Of a stretch of DNA of 38,482 nucleotides, positions 1 through 7,896 are shown piece after piece. Each line of letters opens with the position of its first letter. The stretch's first letter is position 1. A model generated the notes under the pieces. The model worked only from the letters and a program-made list of their open reading frames with translations. It was not told the DNA's origin and searched no databases. A program made the translations under genes and the position numbers. Location: positions 1 through 38,482 of the forward strand of contig SVPO01000006.1 of the NCBI GenBank assembly GCA_015065795.1, in the 5' to 3' direction. This stretch comes from Oscillospiraceae bacterium (GTDB lineage: Bacteria; Bacillota; Clostridia; Oscillospirales; Acutalibacteraceae).

Positions 1-1
1 T

Positions 2-307
2 TTCGACGAAGACGACGATTTCGACGAAGACGACGATTTCGACGAAGACGACGATTTCGACGAAGACGACGATTTCGACGAAGACGACGATTTCGACGAG
101 GATGACGATTCCGACGAGGACGATGATTCCGACGAGGACGACGACTACGACGAGGACGACGATTCCGACGAGGATGACGACTACGACGAGGACGATGACT
201 ACGACGAGGACGATGACTACGACGAGGACGATGACTACGACGAGGACGATGACTACGACGAAGACGACGATTCCGACGAGGACGACGACTACGACGAGGA
301 CGACGGC
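2..307 (+). repeat. Tandem 18-bp coding repeat, 17 units of [F/S/Y]DEDD[D/G]
   Basis: Seventeen consecutive 18-bp units start at 2, 20, 38 and so on to 290. Each encodes an aromatic or Ser residue followed by DEDDD (the last ends in G). The first five units are identical at DNA level; later ones differ at third positions and alternate F, S and Y. The repeat lies in frame upstream of the RnfD domain, giving a strongly acidic spacer. Identical units at the edge mean that the true copy number may be larger and may have been collapsed in assembly. Confidence 0.95.
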
Positions 308-1501
308 GATATCGTCATAGGCGGAGACGCCGAGGAGCCCGAGGTCGAGGAGGAAATTCCCGTTCAGCCTGCTGCGGAGGAGAAAAAGCCTCAGAAATCT
401 CAGCAGCCGCAGAAGGCTCCTCAGAAAAAGGCTCAGCCTCAGAAGAACAGCAATCCCTCTCTGCCGGTACCGGTCATCGGTCCCCGTGACCTTGACAAGG
501 TCCGTGCAGCCAAAGCGGACGCAAAACAGCGTCTTGCCGACGCCAGCCTCAATTCCGACGACGAGGACTTCCAGAAGCATCTGCTGGTCTCCGCTTCGCC
601 CCATCTCCACTGCGGCGAGACCACCAGGATCGTCATGCAGGACGTGGTCATCGCCCTGCTGCCGGCTCTGGTCGTATCCTTTATCTATTACGGATGGCGC
701 GCTCTGATGCTCACCGCCGTGTGCGTGCTGAGCTGCGTGCTGGCTGAGTATTTCAGCCGCCGCGTCATGAAGCGCACTCAGACCATTTCCGACTTCTCGG
801 CAGTGGTGACCGGCATACTGCTTGCCTTCTGCCTGCCTGCTGAGATCAATCCTCTGTTTGCCGTGTTCGGCAGCATCGTTGCCATTGTTGTGGTCAAGCA
901 GATGTTCGGCGGAATCGGCAGCAACTTTGCCAATCCTGCCGCCACCGCCCGTATCGTGCTGATGCTCAGCTTCCCGGCGGCAATGACCACCTTCAGCCAG
1001 CCCTTCGGATGGATGGGCAGCAGCCTTGACACCGTCTCCTCAGCCACTCCGCTGGTCGACCCGGAGAGCTACTCCGCCATCGACCTGCTGCTGGGCGTGC
1101 ACGGCGGCTCCATGGGCGAGACCTGCTCCATCGCGCTGCTGCTGGGTGGTGCCTATCTGATGCTCCGCAAGGTCATCAGCTGGCATATCCCCGTGACATT
1201 CATCGCAACCGCCGCGGTGCTGTCCCTTGTGTTCGGTCTGGATCCCGTCGCTCAGATCTGCTCCGGCGGTCTGCTGCTGGGTGCCTTCTTCATGGCGACC
1301 GACTACGTCACCAGCCCCGTCAACAAGCGCGGACAGCTGGTGTTCGGCATCGGCTGCGGTCTGCTGACCATGCTCATCCGCCGCTTCGGTGCCATGGCAG
1401 AGGGTGTATCCTTCGCCATCCTTCTTATGAACATTCTCACGCCGCACATTGAGCGGCTGACCACTCCCAGACCTTTCGGAGAGGAGGGTGAGCAGGCATG
1501 A
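2..1501 (+). CDS. rnfD: RnfD subunit of the Rnf complex with a long acidic repeat N-terminal region (5' partial)
   Basis: Membrane subunit of the Rnf ferredoxin:NAD+ oxidoreductase, which couples electron transfer to ion translocation. The frame is open from the first full codon to the TGA at 1499-1501. It reads an acidic hexapeptide repeat (2-307), a Glu/Pro/Lys/Gln-rich linker (about 308-480), a short charged helix-like stretch, and then a typical RnfD start (SxSPHLHCGETT, about 587-622) followed by several hydrophobic segments. The ApbE-type flavin attachment motif D-T-V-S-S-A-T is visible; its Thr codon is 1046-1048 and should carry covalent FMN. No ATG, GTG or TTG occurs in frame before 635, and starting at 635 would remove the conserved SPH region. 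The polypeptide must therefore begin outside the window, either as an extended RnfD or as a fusion with RnfC, whose gene normally lies just upstream. The stop overlaps rnfG by 4 bases (ATGA). Confidence 0.9.
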   Translation, partial: FDEDDDFDEDDDFDEDDDFDEDDDFDEDDDFDEDDDSDEDDDSDEDDDYDEDDDSDEDDDYDEDDDYDEDDDYDEDDDYDEDDDYDEDDDSDEDDDYDEDDGDIVIGGDAEEPEVEEEIPVQPAAEEKKPQKSQQPQKAPQKKAQPQKNSNPSLPVPVIGPRDLDKVRAAKADAKQRLADASLNSDDEDFQKHLLVSASPHLHCGETTRIVMQDVVIALLPALVVSFIYYGWRALMLTAVCVLSCVLAEYFSRRVMKRTQTISDFSAVVTGILLAFCLPAEINPLFAVFGSIVAIVVVKQMFGGIGSNFANPAATARIVLMLSFPAAMTTFSQPFGWMGSSLDTVSSATPLVDPESYSAIDLLLGVHGGSMGETCSIALLLGGAYLMLRKVISWHIPVTFIATAAVLSLVFGLDPVAQICSGGLLLGAFFMATDYVTSPVNKRGQLVFGIGCGLLTMLIRRFGAMAEGVSFAILLMNILTPHIERLTTPRPFGEEGEQA

Positions 1502-2262
1502 GCAAGAAAAACACCGCACCGGCAAAGAGACCGGCAGCAAAGAAGCCTGCGGCAAAGAGTCAGCAGACTGCGGCAAGCAAGCTGGATGTAAAGGAGATCG
1601 TCAAGGTCGCAGGTATCCTCACCGCCATCTGCGTGGTTATCTCCGCACTGCTGGCAGGTGCCAACCTCCTGACCAAGGAACGTATCGCCCAGATCGCTCT
1701 GGAAAACGAGTATGCCGCCTGCGAGACCGTGTTCCCCTCCGCAGGTCGTGAGCTTGAGTTTACATCCTTTGCCGAGATCGCATCCGGAAGCGACGTGTCC
1801 GGCTATCTCGCCACCGACGATGGCAAAGCCGTGGGCTGCGTCATCATCACTTCCGCCAAGGGCTACGGCGGCGACGTTCAGGTCATGGTCGGCTTTGACA
1901 TGAACAGGACCGTCACCGGCGTGTCCGTCCTTTCCCATTCCGAAACCCCGGGTCTGGGCGCAAACGCGGCTAATCCCGGCTTCCTTGACCAGTTTGTCAG
2001 CTCTGCCGATGCCGGCAGTCTGGCGGTAGCCAAGGACGGCGGCACGATCGATGCCGTCACCGCCGCCACCATCAGCTCCCGCGCGGTCACCAAAGCGGTC
2101 AATATGGCTGCCGAACAGTTCGAGCAGCTCATGGCAGCCGGACAGCTCCGTCTGCCCGATGCCGCTCCCGTCGTCAGTGTGGGCGACGTCTCCGCCAGCG
2201 ATGCTTCCGGCAGCGACGTTACCCCCAGCGACGCAGAAAATCAGCAAGGAGGTGCGCAGTAA
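1498..2262 (+). CDS. rnfG: RnfG, FMN-binding subunit of the Rnf complex
   Basis: A 254-residue flavoprotein subunit of the Rnf complex: a Lys/Ala-rich N-terminus, one membrane anchor at about residues 36-58, and an extracytoplasmic FMN-binding domain. The flavinylation motif D-A-V-T-A-A-T is at 185-191; Thr191 is the expected site of the phosphoester-linked FMN, attached by an ApbE enzyme not encoded in this window. The SETPGLGA segment (about 140-150) is typical of the family. The C-terminal 30 residues are an unusual Ser/Asp/Val-rich tail (VSASDASGSDVTPSD). The start overlaps the rnfD stop, and the TAA shares one base with the rnfE ATG, so translation is coupled. Confidence 0.95.
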   Translation: MSKKNTAPAKRPAAKKPAAKSQQTAASKLDVKEIVKVAGILTAICVVISALLAGANLLTKERIAQIALENEYAACETVFPSAGRELEFTSFAEIASGSDVSGYLATDDGKAVGCVIITSAKGYGGDVQVMVGFDMNRTVTGVSVLSHSETPGLGANAANPGFLDQFVSSADAGSLAVAKDGGTIDAVTAATISSRAVTKAVNMAAEQFEQLMAAGQLRLPDAAPVVSVGDVSASDASGSDVTPSDAENQQGGAQ

Positions 2263-2999
2263 TGAGCGAGAACATGGAAAAAGCCTGTGAATGTACCGAA
2301 AAGCAGTCAGGCGGCTCGGTCATTCTCAGCGCCTTCAGGAACGGTATCCTTACCGAAAACCCGGTGCTCCGTCTGGTGCTGGGCACCTGCCCTACTCTGG
2401 CGGTCACCACCTCCGCCAGCAACGCCATCGGTATGGGCGTTGCCGCCACGCTGGTGCTCATCTGCTCCAACATGGCAATATCCGCCCTGCGCAAGGTCAT
2501 TCCCGACAAGGTGCGCATCCCGGCGTACATCACCATCATCGCCGGCTTCGTCACCATCGTGCAGATGCTGGTCAAGGCTTTTGCCCCCGGCATCGACAAG
2601 TCCCTGGGCATCTTCCTGCCCCTGATCGTTGTCAACTGCATCATCCTCGGTCGTGCCGAGATGTTCGCCAGCAAGAACAACGTGGCTCTGTCCGCTCTGG
2701 ACGGTCTGACCATGGGTATCGGCTTTACCGCCGCGCTGCTCGCCATGGGCACCATCCGCGAGATCCTGGGCGCCGGCTCCTTCTTCGGTTTTGAATTCTC
2801 CTTCATCACCCAGAGCTCCGTGCTGGCTCCCATCATCATTTTCCTGCTTCCTCCCGGCGGCTTCTTCGTGTTCGGTATGCTCATCGCAGCGGTGAACAAG
2901 CTGACCGGCAAGAAGCCTGCAGTTGAGGAATTCGGCTGCGAGCACTGCCCTGCCGCCGCCACCTGTTCCATGAAGAAGGGAGGTCAGGAGGATGCTTAA
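2262..2999 (+). CDS. rnfE: RnfE, integral membrane subunit of the Rnf complex
   Basis: A 245-residue, mostly hydrophobic protein of the RnfA/RnfE (NqrD/NqrE) family, which forms the membrane core of the Rnf complex. It has the family pattern NPVLRLVLGTCPTLAVTTSA near the N-terminus and the paired hydrophobic segments with a PLIVVNCIILGRAE loop; the Cys in each half is a candidate ligand for the intramembrane iron-sulfur centre known in this family. The C-terminus carries an extra Cys cluster (C-x2-C-x6-C in CEHCPAAATC) after the last membrane segment; its role is unknown. It overlaps rnfA by 8 bases. Confidence 0.95.
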   Translation: MSENMEKACECTEKQSGGSVILSAFRNGILTENPVLRLVLGTCPTLAVTTSASNAIGMGVAATLVLICSNMAISALRKVIPDKVRIPAYITIIAGFVTIVQMLVKAFAPGIDKSLGIFLPLIVVNCIILGRAEMFASKNNVALSALDGLTMGIGFTAALLAMGTIREILGAGSFFGFEFSFITQSSVLAPIIIFLLPPGGFFVFGMLIAAVNKLTGKKPAVEEFGCEHCPAAATCSMKKGGQEDA

Positions 3000-3759
3000 G
3001 TCTCTCATCATGGCAGCTGTTTCCGCTGCCAATGTATCCGGAGCCGATGTTGCCTCCGCTGCGGACGTTATTTCCCGTACCGACGCGGTGACCTCCGCCT
3101 CCGATATCGCCGCCGCCGCGAGCAGCGGTCCCTCCTTCGGACTTGTGCTGCTGGGCATCATCGTTGCCGGCATCCTGACCGAAAACTACGTTCTGGCTCA
3201 GTTCCTCGGCTGCTGTCCCTTCCTTGGCGTTTCCAAGAAGCTCAATACCGCCGTGGGAATGAGTGCGGCAGTCATCTTCGTTATGATTCTCGCCACTCTG
3301 GTCACCTTCCCCATCTACGCGCTGCTTGATTCGGTGGGGCTGGGTTATCTGCAGACGCTGGTGTTCATTCTGGTCATAGCGGCACTGGTGCAGCTGGTTG
3401 AGATAGTGCTCAAGAAGTACATCCCCGCCCTGCACAAGTCGCTGGGCGTATACCTGCCCCTGATCACCACCAACTGCGCCGTTCTGGGCGTCACCCTCAA
3501 CGTGGTGGAGTCCTACTTCGGCACCGCCGGATACGAGAGCTTCGGCAAGGGATATCTTGCCGCCATCATCGCCGCTCTGGGCGCCGGTCTGGGCTTCCTT
3601 GTGGCAATGGTGCTGTTCGCCGGCGTGCGCGGACGTCTTGAGCAGAGCGATATTCCCGAGAGCCTCAAGGGACTGCCCATCACTCTGGTTGCCGCGTCCA
3701 TCGTTGCCCTGTCCTTCATGGGATTCTCCGGCATCGTTCAGGGACTGGGTCTTGCCTGA
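2992..3759 (+). CDS. rnfA: RnfA, integral membrane subunit, with an N-terminal Ser/Ala/Asp/Val extension
   Basis: Partner of RnfE in the membrane core. The family domain begins at about residue 49 (LVLLGIIVAG, then ENYVLAQFLGCCPFLGVSK) and continues with six hydrophobic segments and the PLITTNCAVLG loop. The protein is 255 residues, whereas RnfA is usually about 190-200. The excess is an N-terminal segment of about 48 residues rich in SGADV, SAADV and SASDI. The start at 2992 is preceded by GGAGGTCAGGAGG. The only other in-frame ATG before the family domain is Met7, so the extension appears real. A gap of 38 bases with AAGGAG separates it from rnfB. Confidence 0.93.
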   Translation: MLKSLIMAAVSAANVSGADVASAADVISRTDAVTSASDIAAAASSGPSFGLVLLGIIVAGILTENYVLAQFLGCCPFLGVSKKLNTAVGMSAAVIFVMILATLVTFPIYALLDSVGLGYLQTLVFILVIAALVQLVEIVLKKYIPALHKSLGVYLPLITTNCAVLGVTLNVVESYFGTAGYESFGKGYLAAIIAALGAGLGFLVAMVLFAGVRGRLEQSDIPESLKGLPITLVAASIVALSFMGFSGIVQGLGLA

Positions 3760-3797
3760 TCCCCCCGGACACTTGACTGAATAAGGAGAACTGAAAA

Positions 3798-4583
3798 ATG
3801 TCAGATATATTGATCCCCATTCTCATCGTTGCGGGCGTGGGTCTGATCGCAGGTGTCGGTCTTGCCGTCGCCTCGGCGCTGATGGCCGTTCCCGTAAACG
3901 AAAAGGAGCAGGCGGTTCTTGAGGTCCTGCCCGGTGCCAACTGCGGTGCCTGCGGATACTCCGGCTGCTCCGGCTACGCCGCCGCTCTGGCTGCCGGGGA
4001 GGCAGAAAACGGTCTGTGCGCCCCCGGCGGAGCCAAGGTCTCTCAGGAGATCGCAGACCTTCTGGGCATCGCTGCCGCCGACGTCGAGCGCAAGGTGGCT
4101 GTGGTCCACTGCCTCGGCACCTACGACAACACCTCCGACAAGCTGGAGTATCAGGGAGTCAATTCCTGCGCCGCTGCCATGCAGCTCTACGGCGGTCTTG
4201 CCAGCTGCGCCTTCGGATGCATCGGTCTGGGCGACTGTGCCTCCGTGTGCGAATACGGTGCCATCTCCACCTGCAACGGCGTTGCCTCGGTCAACCGCGA
4301 TCTGTGCGTTGGCTGCTCCAAGTGCGTCAGAACCTGCCCCAAGGGCATCATCAGCCTTGAAAAGCTCGGCACCGCTGCCGTGTTCTGCTCCAGCCGCGTC
4401 AAGGGCGGCGAGACCCGCAAGGTGTGCAAGGCAGGCTGCATCGGCTGCATGAAGTGCACCAAGGTGTGCGGCACAGGAGCCATTACCGTCACCGATTTCT
4501 GCGCCAGCATCGATTCCTCCAAGTGCACCGGCTGCGGCAAGTGCACCGAGGTCTGCCCGGCAAAGATCGTCAAGCTTCGCTGA
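3798..4583 (+). CDS. rnfB: RnfB, iron-sulfur subunit of the Rnf complex
   Basis: A 261-residue electron-entry subunit that is expected to accept electrons from ferredoxin. Residues 1-28 form a membrane anchor. It is followed by the 4Fe-4S domain C49-x2-C52-x4-C57-x16-C74 (CGACGYSGCSGY), a middle Cys-rich region (about 137-151), and ferredoxin-type clusters at CVGCSKCVRTCP (170-181), CIGCMKCTKVC (214-224) and CTGCGKCTEVC (243-253). RBS AAGGAG lies at 3783-3788. The TGA shares one base with the next ATG (TGATG), so the following lipoprotein is likely part of the operon. Confidence 0.96.
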   Translation: MSDILIPILIVAGVGLIAGVGLAVASALMAVPVNEKEQAVLEVLPGANCGACGYSGCSGYAAALAAGEAENGLCAPGGAKVSQEIADLLGIAAADVERKVAVVHCLGTYDNTSDKLEYQGVNSCAAAMQLYGGLASCAFGCIGLGDCASVCEYGAISTCNGVASVNRDLCVGCSKCVRTCPKGIISLEKLGTAAVFCSSRVKGGETRKVCKAGCIGCMKCTKVCGTGAITVTDFCASIDSSKCTGCGKCTEVCPAKIVKLR

Positions 4584-5383
4584 TGGGTATGAATACAATG
4601 AACAGCAAAAAGAATATACTGCTTGTGCTGACCGTCTCGATCATCGCCCTGTGCTGCGTTATGCTTTCGGGCTGCGGAGATGATCGGGATGCGCTGCAGC
4701 GTATACTTGCCGAGGAGGAGATCGTGTTCGGCATCGAACCGGACAAGCTCCCCCTGTCCTTTGAGACCGGCGGCGACCCCGTGGGTCTTTCGGTGGATAT
4801 CGCAAAGGAGCTTGCCTATCGTCTGGACGTGGAGCCGCGTTTCGTGTTTGTGTCCGCTTCCGATGCCCGTGCGGCGCTGGACGAGGGAGAGATCGATCTG
4901 TTCGTCAACCTGCCATCCCCCGGACAGAAGGAGGAGGCGACAATGCAGACCGTTGATGCCGGCATTGACTACCGCCAGATCATGGTGGTTCCCTCCGATT
5001 CCGATGTCTCCCGTCTGTACGACCTGAAGGGCGGCACGCTGGCGATCATCTCCGGTTCGGATGCAGCTGCGGCGCTGGATGAAGCCGAGGTTTTCAAATC
5101 CGAGCTGGAAGGAATAATCTGGTGTGAGATCGCCAGCGAACAGTTTGAAGCGATCTCGTCCGGCAGAGCAGACGCCATGCTGGTGGATGAACCCGTCTAC
5201 CTTTACATCATGAACGGCGTGGACAGCGATTACGAGGTGCTGGGGGATGTCATTTCCCGTACCCGTCTGATAATCGCCATGAACCAGCGTGACACCAGGC
5301 TTGCACAGCGCATACAGTCGCTTTATGATGACATGGAAAGCGACGGAACCCTCGGTCGGATACGCTCCGACTGGATCGGATAA
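4583..5383 (+). CDS. Extracellular solute-binding lipoprotein, SBP_bac_3-like
   Basis: A protein of 266 residues with a lipoprotein signal: a hydrophobic segment ending in the lipobox LSGC (Cys31). The rest matches the amino-acid-type ABC substrate-binding fold: VFGIEPDKLPLSF, GLSVDIAKELAYRLDV, EGEIDLFVN, the hinge-region DLKGGTLAIISGS, and GRADAMLVDEP. The start is placed at 4583 because it overlaps the rnfB stop; Met at 4589 or 4598 is also possible. No permease or ATPase is adjacent, so it is an orphan binding protein. It could be a sensor or Rnf accessory protein or could work with a distant transporter; its ligand cannot be told from sequence. Confidence 0.82.
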   Translation: MGMNTMNSKKNILLVLTVSIIALCCVMLSGCGDDRDALQRILAEEEIVFGIEPDKLPLSFETGGDPVGLSVDIAKELAYRLDVEPRFVFVSASDARAALDEGEIDLFVNLPSPGQKEEATMQTVDAGIDYRQIMVVPSDSDVSRLYDLKGGTLAIISGSDAAAALDEAEVFKSELEGIIWCEIASEQFEAISSGRADAMLVDEPVYLYIMNGVDSDYEVLGDVISRTRLIIAMNQRDTRLAQRIQSLYDDMESDGTLGRIRSDWIG

Positions 5384-5439
5384 CGAATTGATATTGTATA
5401 GCCGGAAAGAAATATTACAGATTGTATATGAGTGATTGC

Positions 5440-5471
5440 GCGCACGGGGAACACAGCTGCTTCCCGTGCGC
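5440..5471 (+). other. GC-rich hairpin upstream of the GH13 gene
   Basis: Inverted repeat GCGCACGGGGAA / TTCCCGTGCGC (5440-5451 and 5461-5471) with one bulged G and a 9-base loop. No U-tract follows, so it is not a standard terminator. It lies between the lipoprotein gene and the amylase start and may stabilise or attenuate the amylase transcript. Confidence 0.5.
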
Positions 5472-5519
5472 TCCGTTCGGAAAAAAGAGTGTAAAAGAAT
5501 ATTTGAGGATGATTATGGA

Positions 5520-7382
5520 ATGAATCTCACTTTGTTTGATTCTCGCAATTCTGATTACAAGAACCCCTTCGGCGCGGTTGCCGAGGGTACAAGCGTGCAT
5601 TTTCGCATCTGTCTGCCCCGTGACATCGGCTGTTCGGCGGCAAAGGTGCTGGTGCACGACGAACTGAACAATACCGACAGCGTCAGCGAGATGTTCTGGT
5701 GCGGCATGAACGGCGATCACGCCGAATGGTGGGAGACCGACGTGCCCTTTGAGACCGCGTCGCTGTATTTCTACCATTTTTCCCTGACCACAAGAACCGG
5801 CGAGCGGCTGCTGTGCCGCGGCTGGGGCAGCAAGGGCGAGATCACCATGAACCCCGTCTCGTGGCAGCTCACGGTGTACGAAAAGGATTTCGTTACCCCC
5901 GACTGGCTGGACGGCGGCGTCATGTATCAGATCTTCCCCGACTCATTCTGCCGCAGCGGTATGCGATATAACGACGTGCCCGGTGATCGGCGCATGAACC
6001 CATGGGGCTCGCCTCCCCACTGGAAGCCGGACGAGGACGGTGTGTTCCGCAACAACCGCTTCTTCGGCGGCGATCTGGAGGGCATCACTTCGCGCCTCGA
6101 CTATCTTGAGTCTCTGGGCGTGACCTGCATCTATCTCAATCCCATCTTTGAGTCGGCGGACAATCATCGCTACAGCACCGCCGATTACACCCGCATCGAT
6201 CCCCTGCTGGGCACCACCGACGAATTCAACCGCCTGTGCTCCGAGGCAAAGGAGCGCGGTATCCGCGTTATTCTGGACGGCGTATTTTCCCACACCGGCA
6301 GCGACAGCGTCTACTTCAACCGTGAGGGACGCTACTCCTCCGAGGGAGCCTACAATTCGCAGAATTCCCCCTATTCCTCGTGGTACAGCTTCCAGCAGTG
6401 GCCGGACAAATACAGCTCATGGTGGGGCTTTGAGACCCTGCCCGAGCTCAACGAAAACGACCCCGAGGTGCTTCGTTACCTGACAGGAGGCGGCGGCATC
6501 GTCCAGCGCTGGCTGGGTGAGGGTGCCAGCGGCTGGCGGCTGGATGTCGCCGACGAGCTGCCGGACAAATTCCTCGATTCCCTGCGCAGCGCCGCAAAGC
6601 AGCAGAAGCCCGACTCGATCATCATCGGCGAGGTCTGGGAGGATGCCAGCAACAAGATCGCCTATTCCCAGCGGCGCAGATATCTGCTGGGCAGGCAGCT
6701 TGACTCGGTGATGAACTACTGCTTCCGCGGAGCCATCATCGACTTCCTCAACGGTATGGACGCCGCTCACGCCATGGAATCCATCATGAGCGTGGTGGAG
6801 AATTATCCCCCTCAGGTCACCCGTATGCTGATGAACCTTGTGGGCACACACGACACCGAGCGCATCATCACCGCACTTGCCGGTGAGCCCTCCTGCGGCA
6901 GAGGCCGAGACTGGCAGAGCGAGCAGAAGCTCACTCCCCAGCAGAGAGAACGCGGTGTTCAGCGGTGCAGGCTTGCTGCGGCGATGCAGTTCACCCTGCC
7001 CGGCGTGCCCAGCATCTACTACGGCGACGAGATCGCCATGGAAGGCTACCGCGATCCCTTCAACCGCGCCTGCTATCCCTGGGGCGAGGAGGATATTGAG
7101 ATGCTCTCCTGGTACCGCACCCTTGCCAACGTGCGCAAGACCCTGGACTGCTTCAAGGGTGCCGATCTCGAGGTGGTGCACGCCTCCGGACGCATCATGG
7201 CTTATGTTCGCAGGGGAACAATCGATAACGTCCTGACCGTCATCAATGCAGGCGACAGGGACGAGACCCTGCTGCTGCCCGAGGATTTCCGCTCGGCATA
7301 TCCCATGCTGGGCAACCACTCCGGCGGTGATTATCTCTACATCCCCGCGGGCAGTGTGGCTCTGCTTGCCTACGAAAGCTGA
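5520..7382 (+). CDS. GH13 alpha-glucan hydrolase, neopullulanase/cyclomaltodextrinase type
   Basis: A predicted intracellular enzyme of 620 residues (no signal peptide) hydrolysing alpha-glucosidic bonds in malto-oligosaccharides, cyclodextrins or pullulan. Residues 1-125 form a beta-rich domain like CBM34, and the TIM barrel follows (GVMYQIFPDSFCR). The GH13 regions are visible: DGVFSHTG (D253-H258), GWRLDVADE with nucleophile D342, GEVWED with acid/base E371, and GTHDTER with D445. Region V reads LPELN, typical of the neopullulanase group. A C-terminal beta domain ends at about 620. The start at 5520 was chosen over the upstream GTG/ATG codons because it gives the normal N-terminus and follows GAGGAT. 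Confidence 0.92.
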   Translation: MNLTLFDSRNSDYKNPFGAVAEGTSVHFRICLPRDIGCSAAKVLVHDELNNTDSVSEMFWCGMNGDHAEWWETDVPFETASLYFYHFSLTTRTGERLLCRGWGSKGEITMNPVSWQLTVYEKDFVTPDWLDGGVMYQIFPDSFCRSGMRYNDVPGDRRMNPWGSPPHWKPDEDGVFRNNRFFGGDLEGITSRLDYLESLGVTCIYLNPIFESADNHRYSTADYTRIDPLLGTTDEFNRLCSEAKERGIRVILDGVFSHTGSDSVYFNREGRYSSEGAYNSQNSPYSSWYSFQQWPDKYSSWWGFETLPELNENDPEVLRYLTGGGGIVQRWLGEGASGWRLDVADELPDKFLDSLRSAAKQQKPDSIIIGEVWEDASNKIAYSQRRRYLLGRQLDSVMNYCFRGAIIDFLNGMDAAHAMESIMSVVENYPPQVTRMLMNLVGTHDTERIITALAGEPSCGRGRDWQSEQKLTPQQRERGVQRCRLAAAMQFTLPGVPSIYYGDEIAMEGYRDPFNRACYPWGEEDIEMLSWYRTLANVRKTLDCFKGADLEVVHASGRIMAYVRRGTIDNVLTVINAGDRDETLLLPEDFRSAYPMLGNHSGGDYLYIPAGSVALLAYES

Positions 7383-7415
7383 CGGAAGAACCTTTATCGG
7401 AAAGGACTGAACGCT

Positions 7416-7766
7416 GTGAAAAAATATCTCATACCCCCCGAGCAGCTTCGGCCTCTTGCCGAAGGGCACGGAATGTGCATGGCGCCGGATACCATTCTGG
7501 TCACCGGATTGCCCATCGCACGGATGTACCGCGTCATGCCCACCGTCTGGATGGACAGCGGCTGGCGTTTCCTCGCCGGCTGCGAAACGGGAGAATATCT
7601 CTCCAACCCGCGCTACAACGGCATCTACGACGTCAATGTCATCGCCAACTACAGCCCCGATATCGTGGAGCTGCTGGATTCGCCGCCCTATTCGGCATAC
7701 GAACGGGCGGAGGACGGACGCTGGCTGGATGTTTCCCTGACCACCGACTGGCTGACACTGGCGTAA
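7416..7766 (+). CDS. DUF2185 (Imm33-like) protein
   Basis: A small 116-residue cytosolic protein with a GTG start 9 bases after AAAGGA, 33 bases behind the GH13 gene and probably cotranscribed with it. The pattern ILVTGLPIARMYR, MDSGWRFLAG, NPRYNGIYDVNVIANYSPDI, LDSPPYSAYER matches the DUF2185 family, which also occurs as immunity proteins in polymorphic toxin systems. No toxin gene is nearby, so an immunity role is not supported here. Molecular function unknown. Confidence 0.8.
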   Translation: MKKYLIPPEQLRPLAEGHGMCMAPDTILVTGLPIARMYRVMPTVWMDSGWRFLAGCETGEYLSNPRYNGIYDVNVIANYSPDIVELLDSPPYSAYERAEDGRWLDVSLTTDWLTLA

Positions 7767-7789
7767 AGCGCGCTCATATTCATACAAAT

Positions 7790-7832
7790 AACACCGTGCG
7801 CAAGCAAAAAGTCGTTGCCTGCGTACGGTGTT
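7790..7832 (+). terminator. Hairpin terminator after the DUF2185 gene
   Basis: Inverted repeat of 17 + 17 bases (7790-7806 and 7816-7832; AACACCGTGCGCAAGCA with its near-complement) and a 9-base loop, followed by TGTTATAT. Two positions are wobble pairs. The U-tract is weak because the recD2 promoter overlaps it. Confidence 0.7.
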
Positions 7833-7843
7833 TGTTATATAAT
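7815..7843 (+). promoter_or_regulatory. Promoter for recD2
   Basis: TTGCCT (7815-7820), 17-base spacer, TATAAT (7838-7843). The predicted transcript starts near 7850, which excludes the ATG at 7846 and supports the recD2 start at 7897. The -35 box lies within the right half of the preceding terminator hairpin. Confidence 0.65.
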
Positions 7844-7896
7844 AGATGAAAGCAAGCCTTTTTGATTTTCGATATCATACTGACGGGAAGACTATT

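Noticed and set aside
1-307. Regular short repeats that could suggest a CRISPR array
   Set aside because: The 18-bp units are contiguous without spacers, all in one open frame and encode an acidic hexapeptide.
635-1501. RnfD starting at ATG 635
   Set aside because: This would delete the conserved SPHxH region of RnfD that is encoded just upstream in the same frame, and no RBS lies before 635.
1303-4598. Long minus-strand open frames opposite the rnf genes
   Set aside because: They are shadows of GC-rich codon use; they show no family pattern and lie opposite well-identified genes.
7416-7766. DUF2185 gene as an immunity gene of a toxin system
   Set aside because: No toxin or secretion gene is adjacent; it is coupled to a glycan hydrolase gene.
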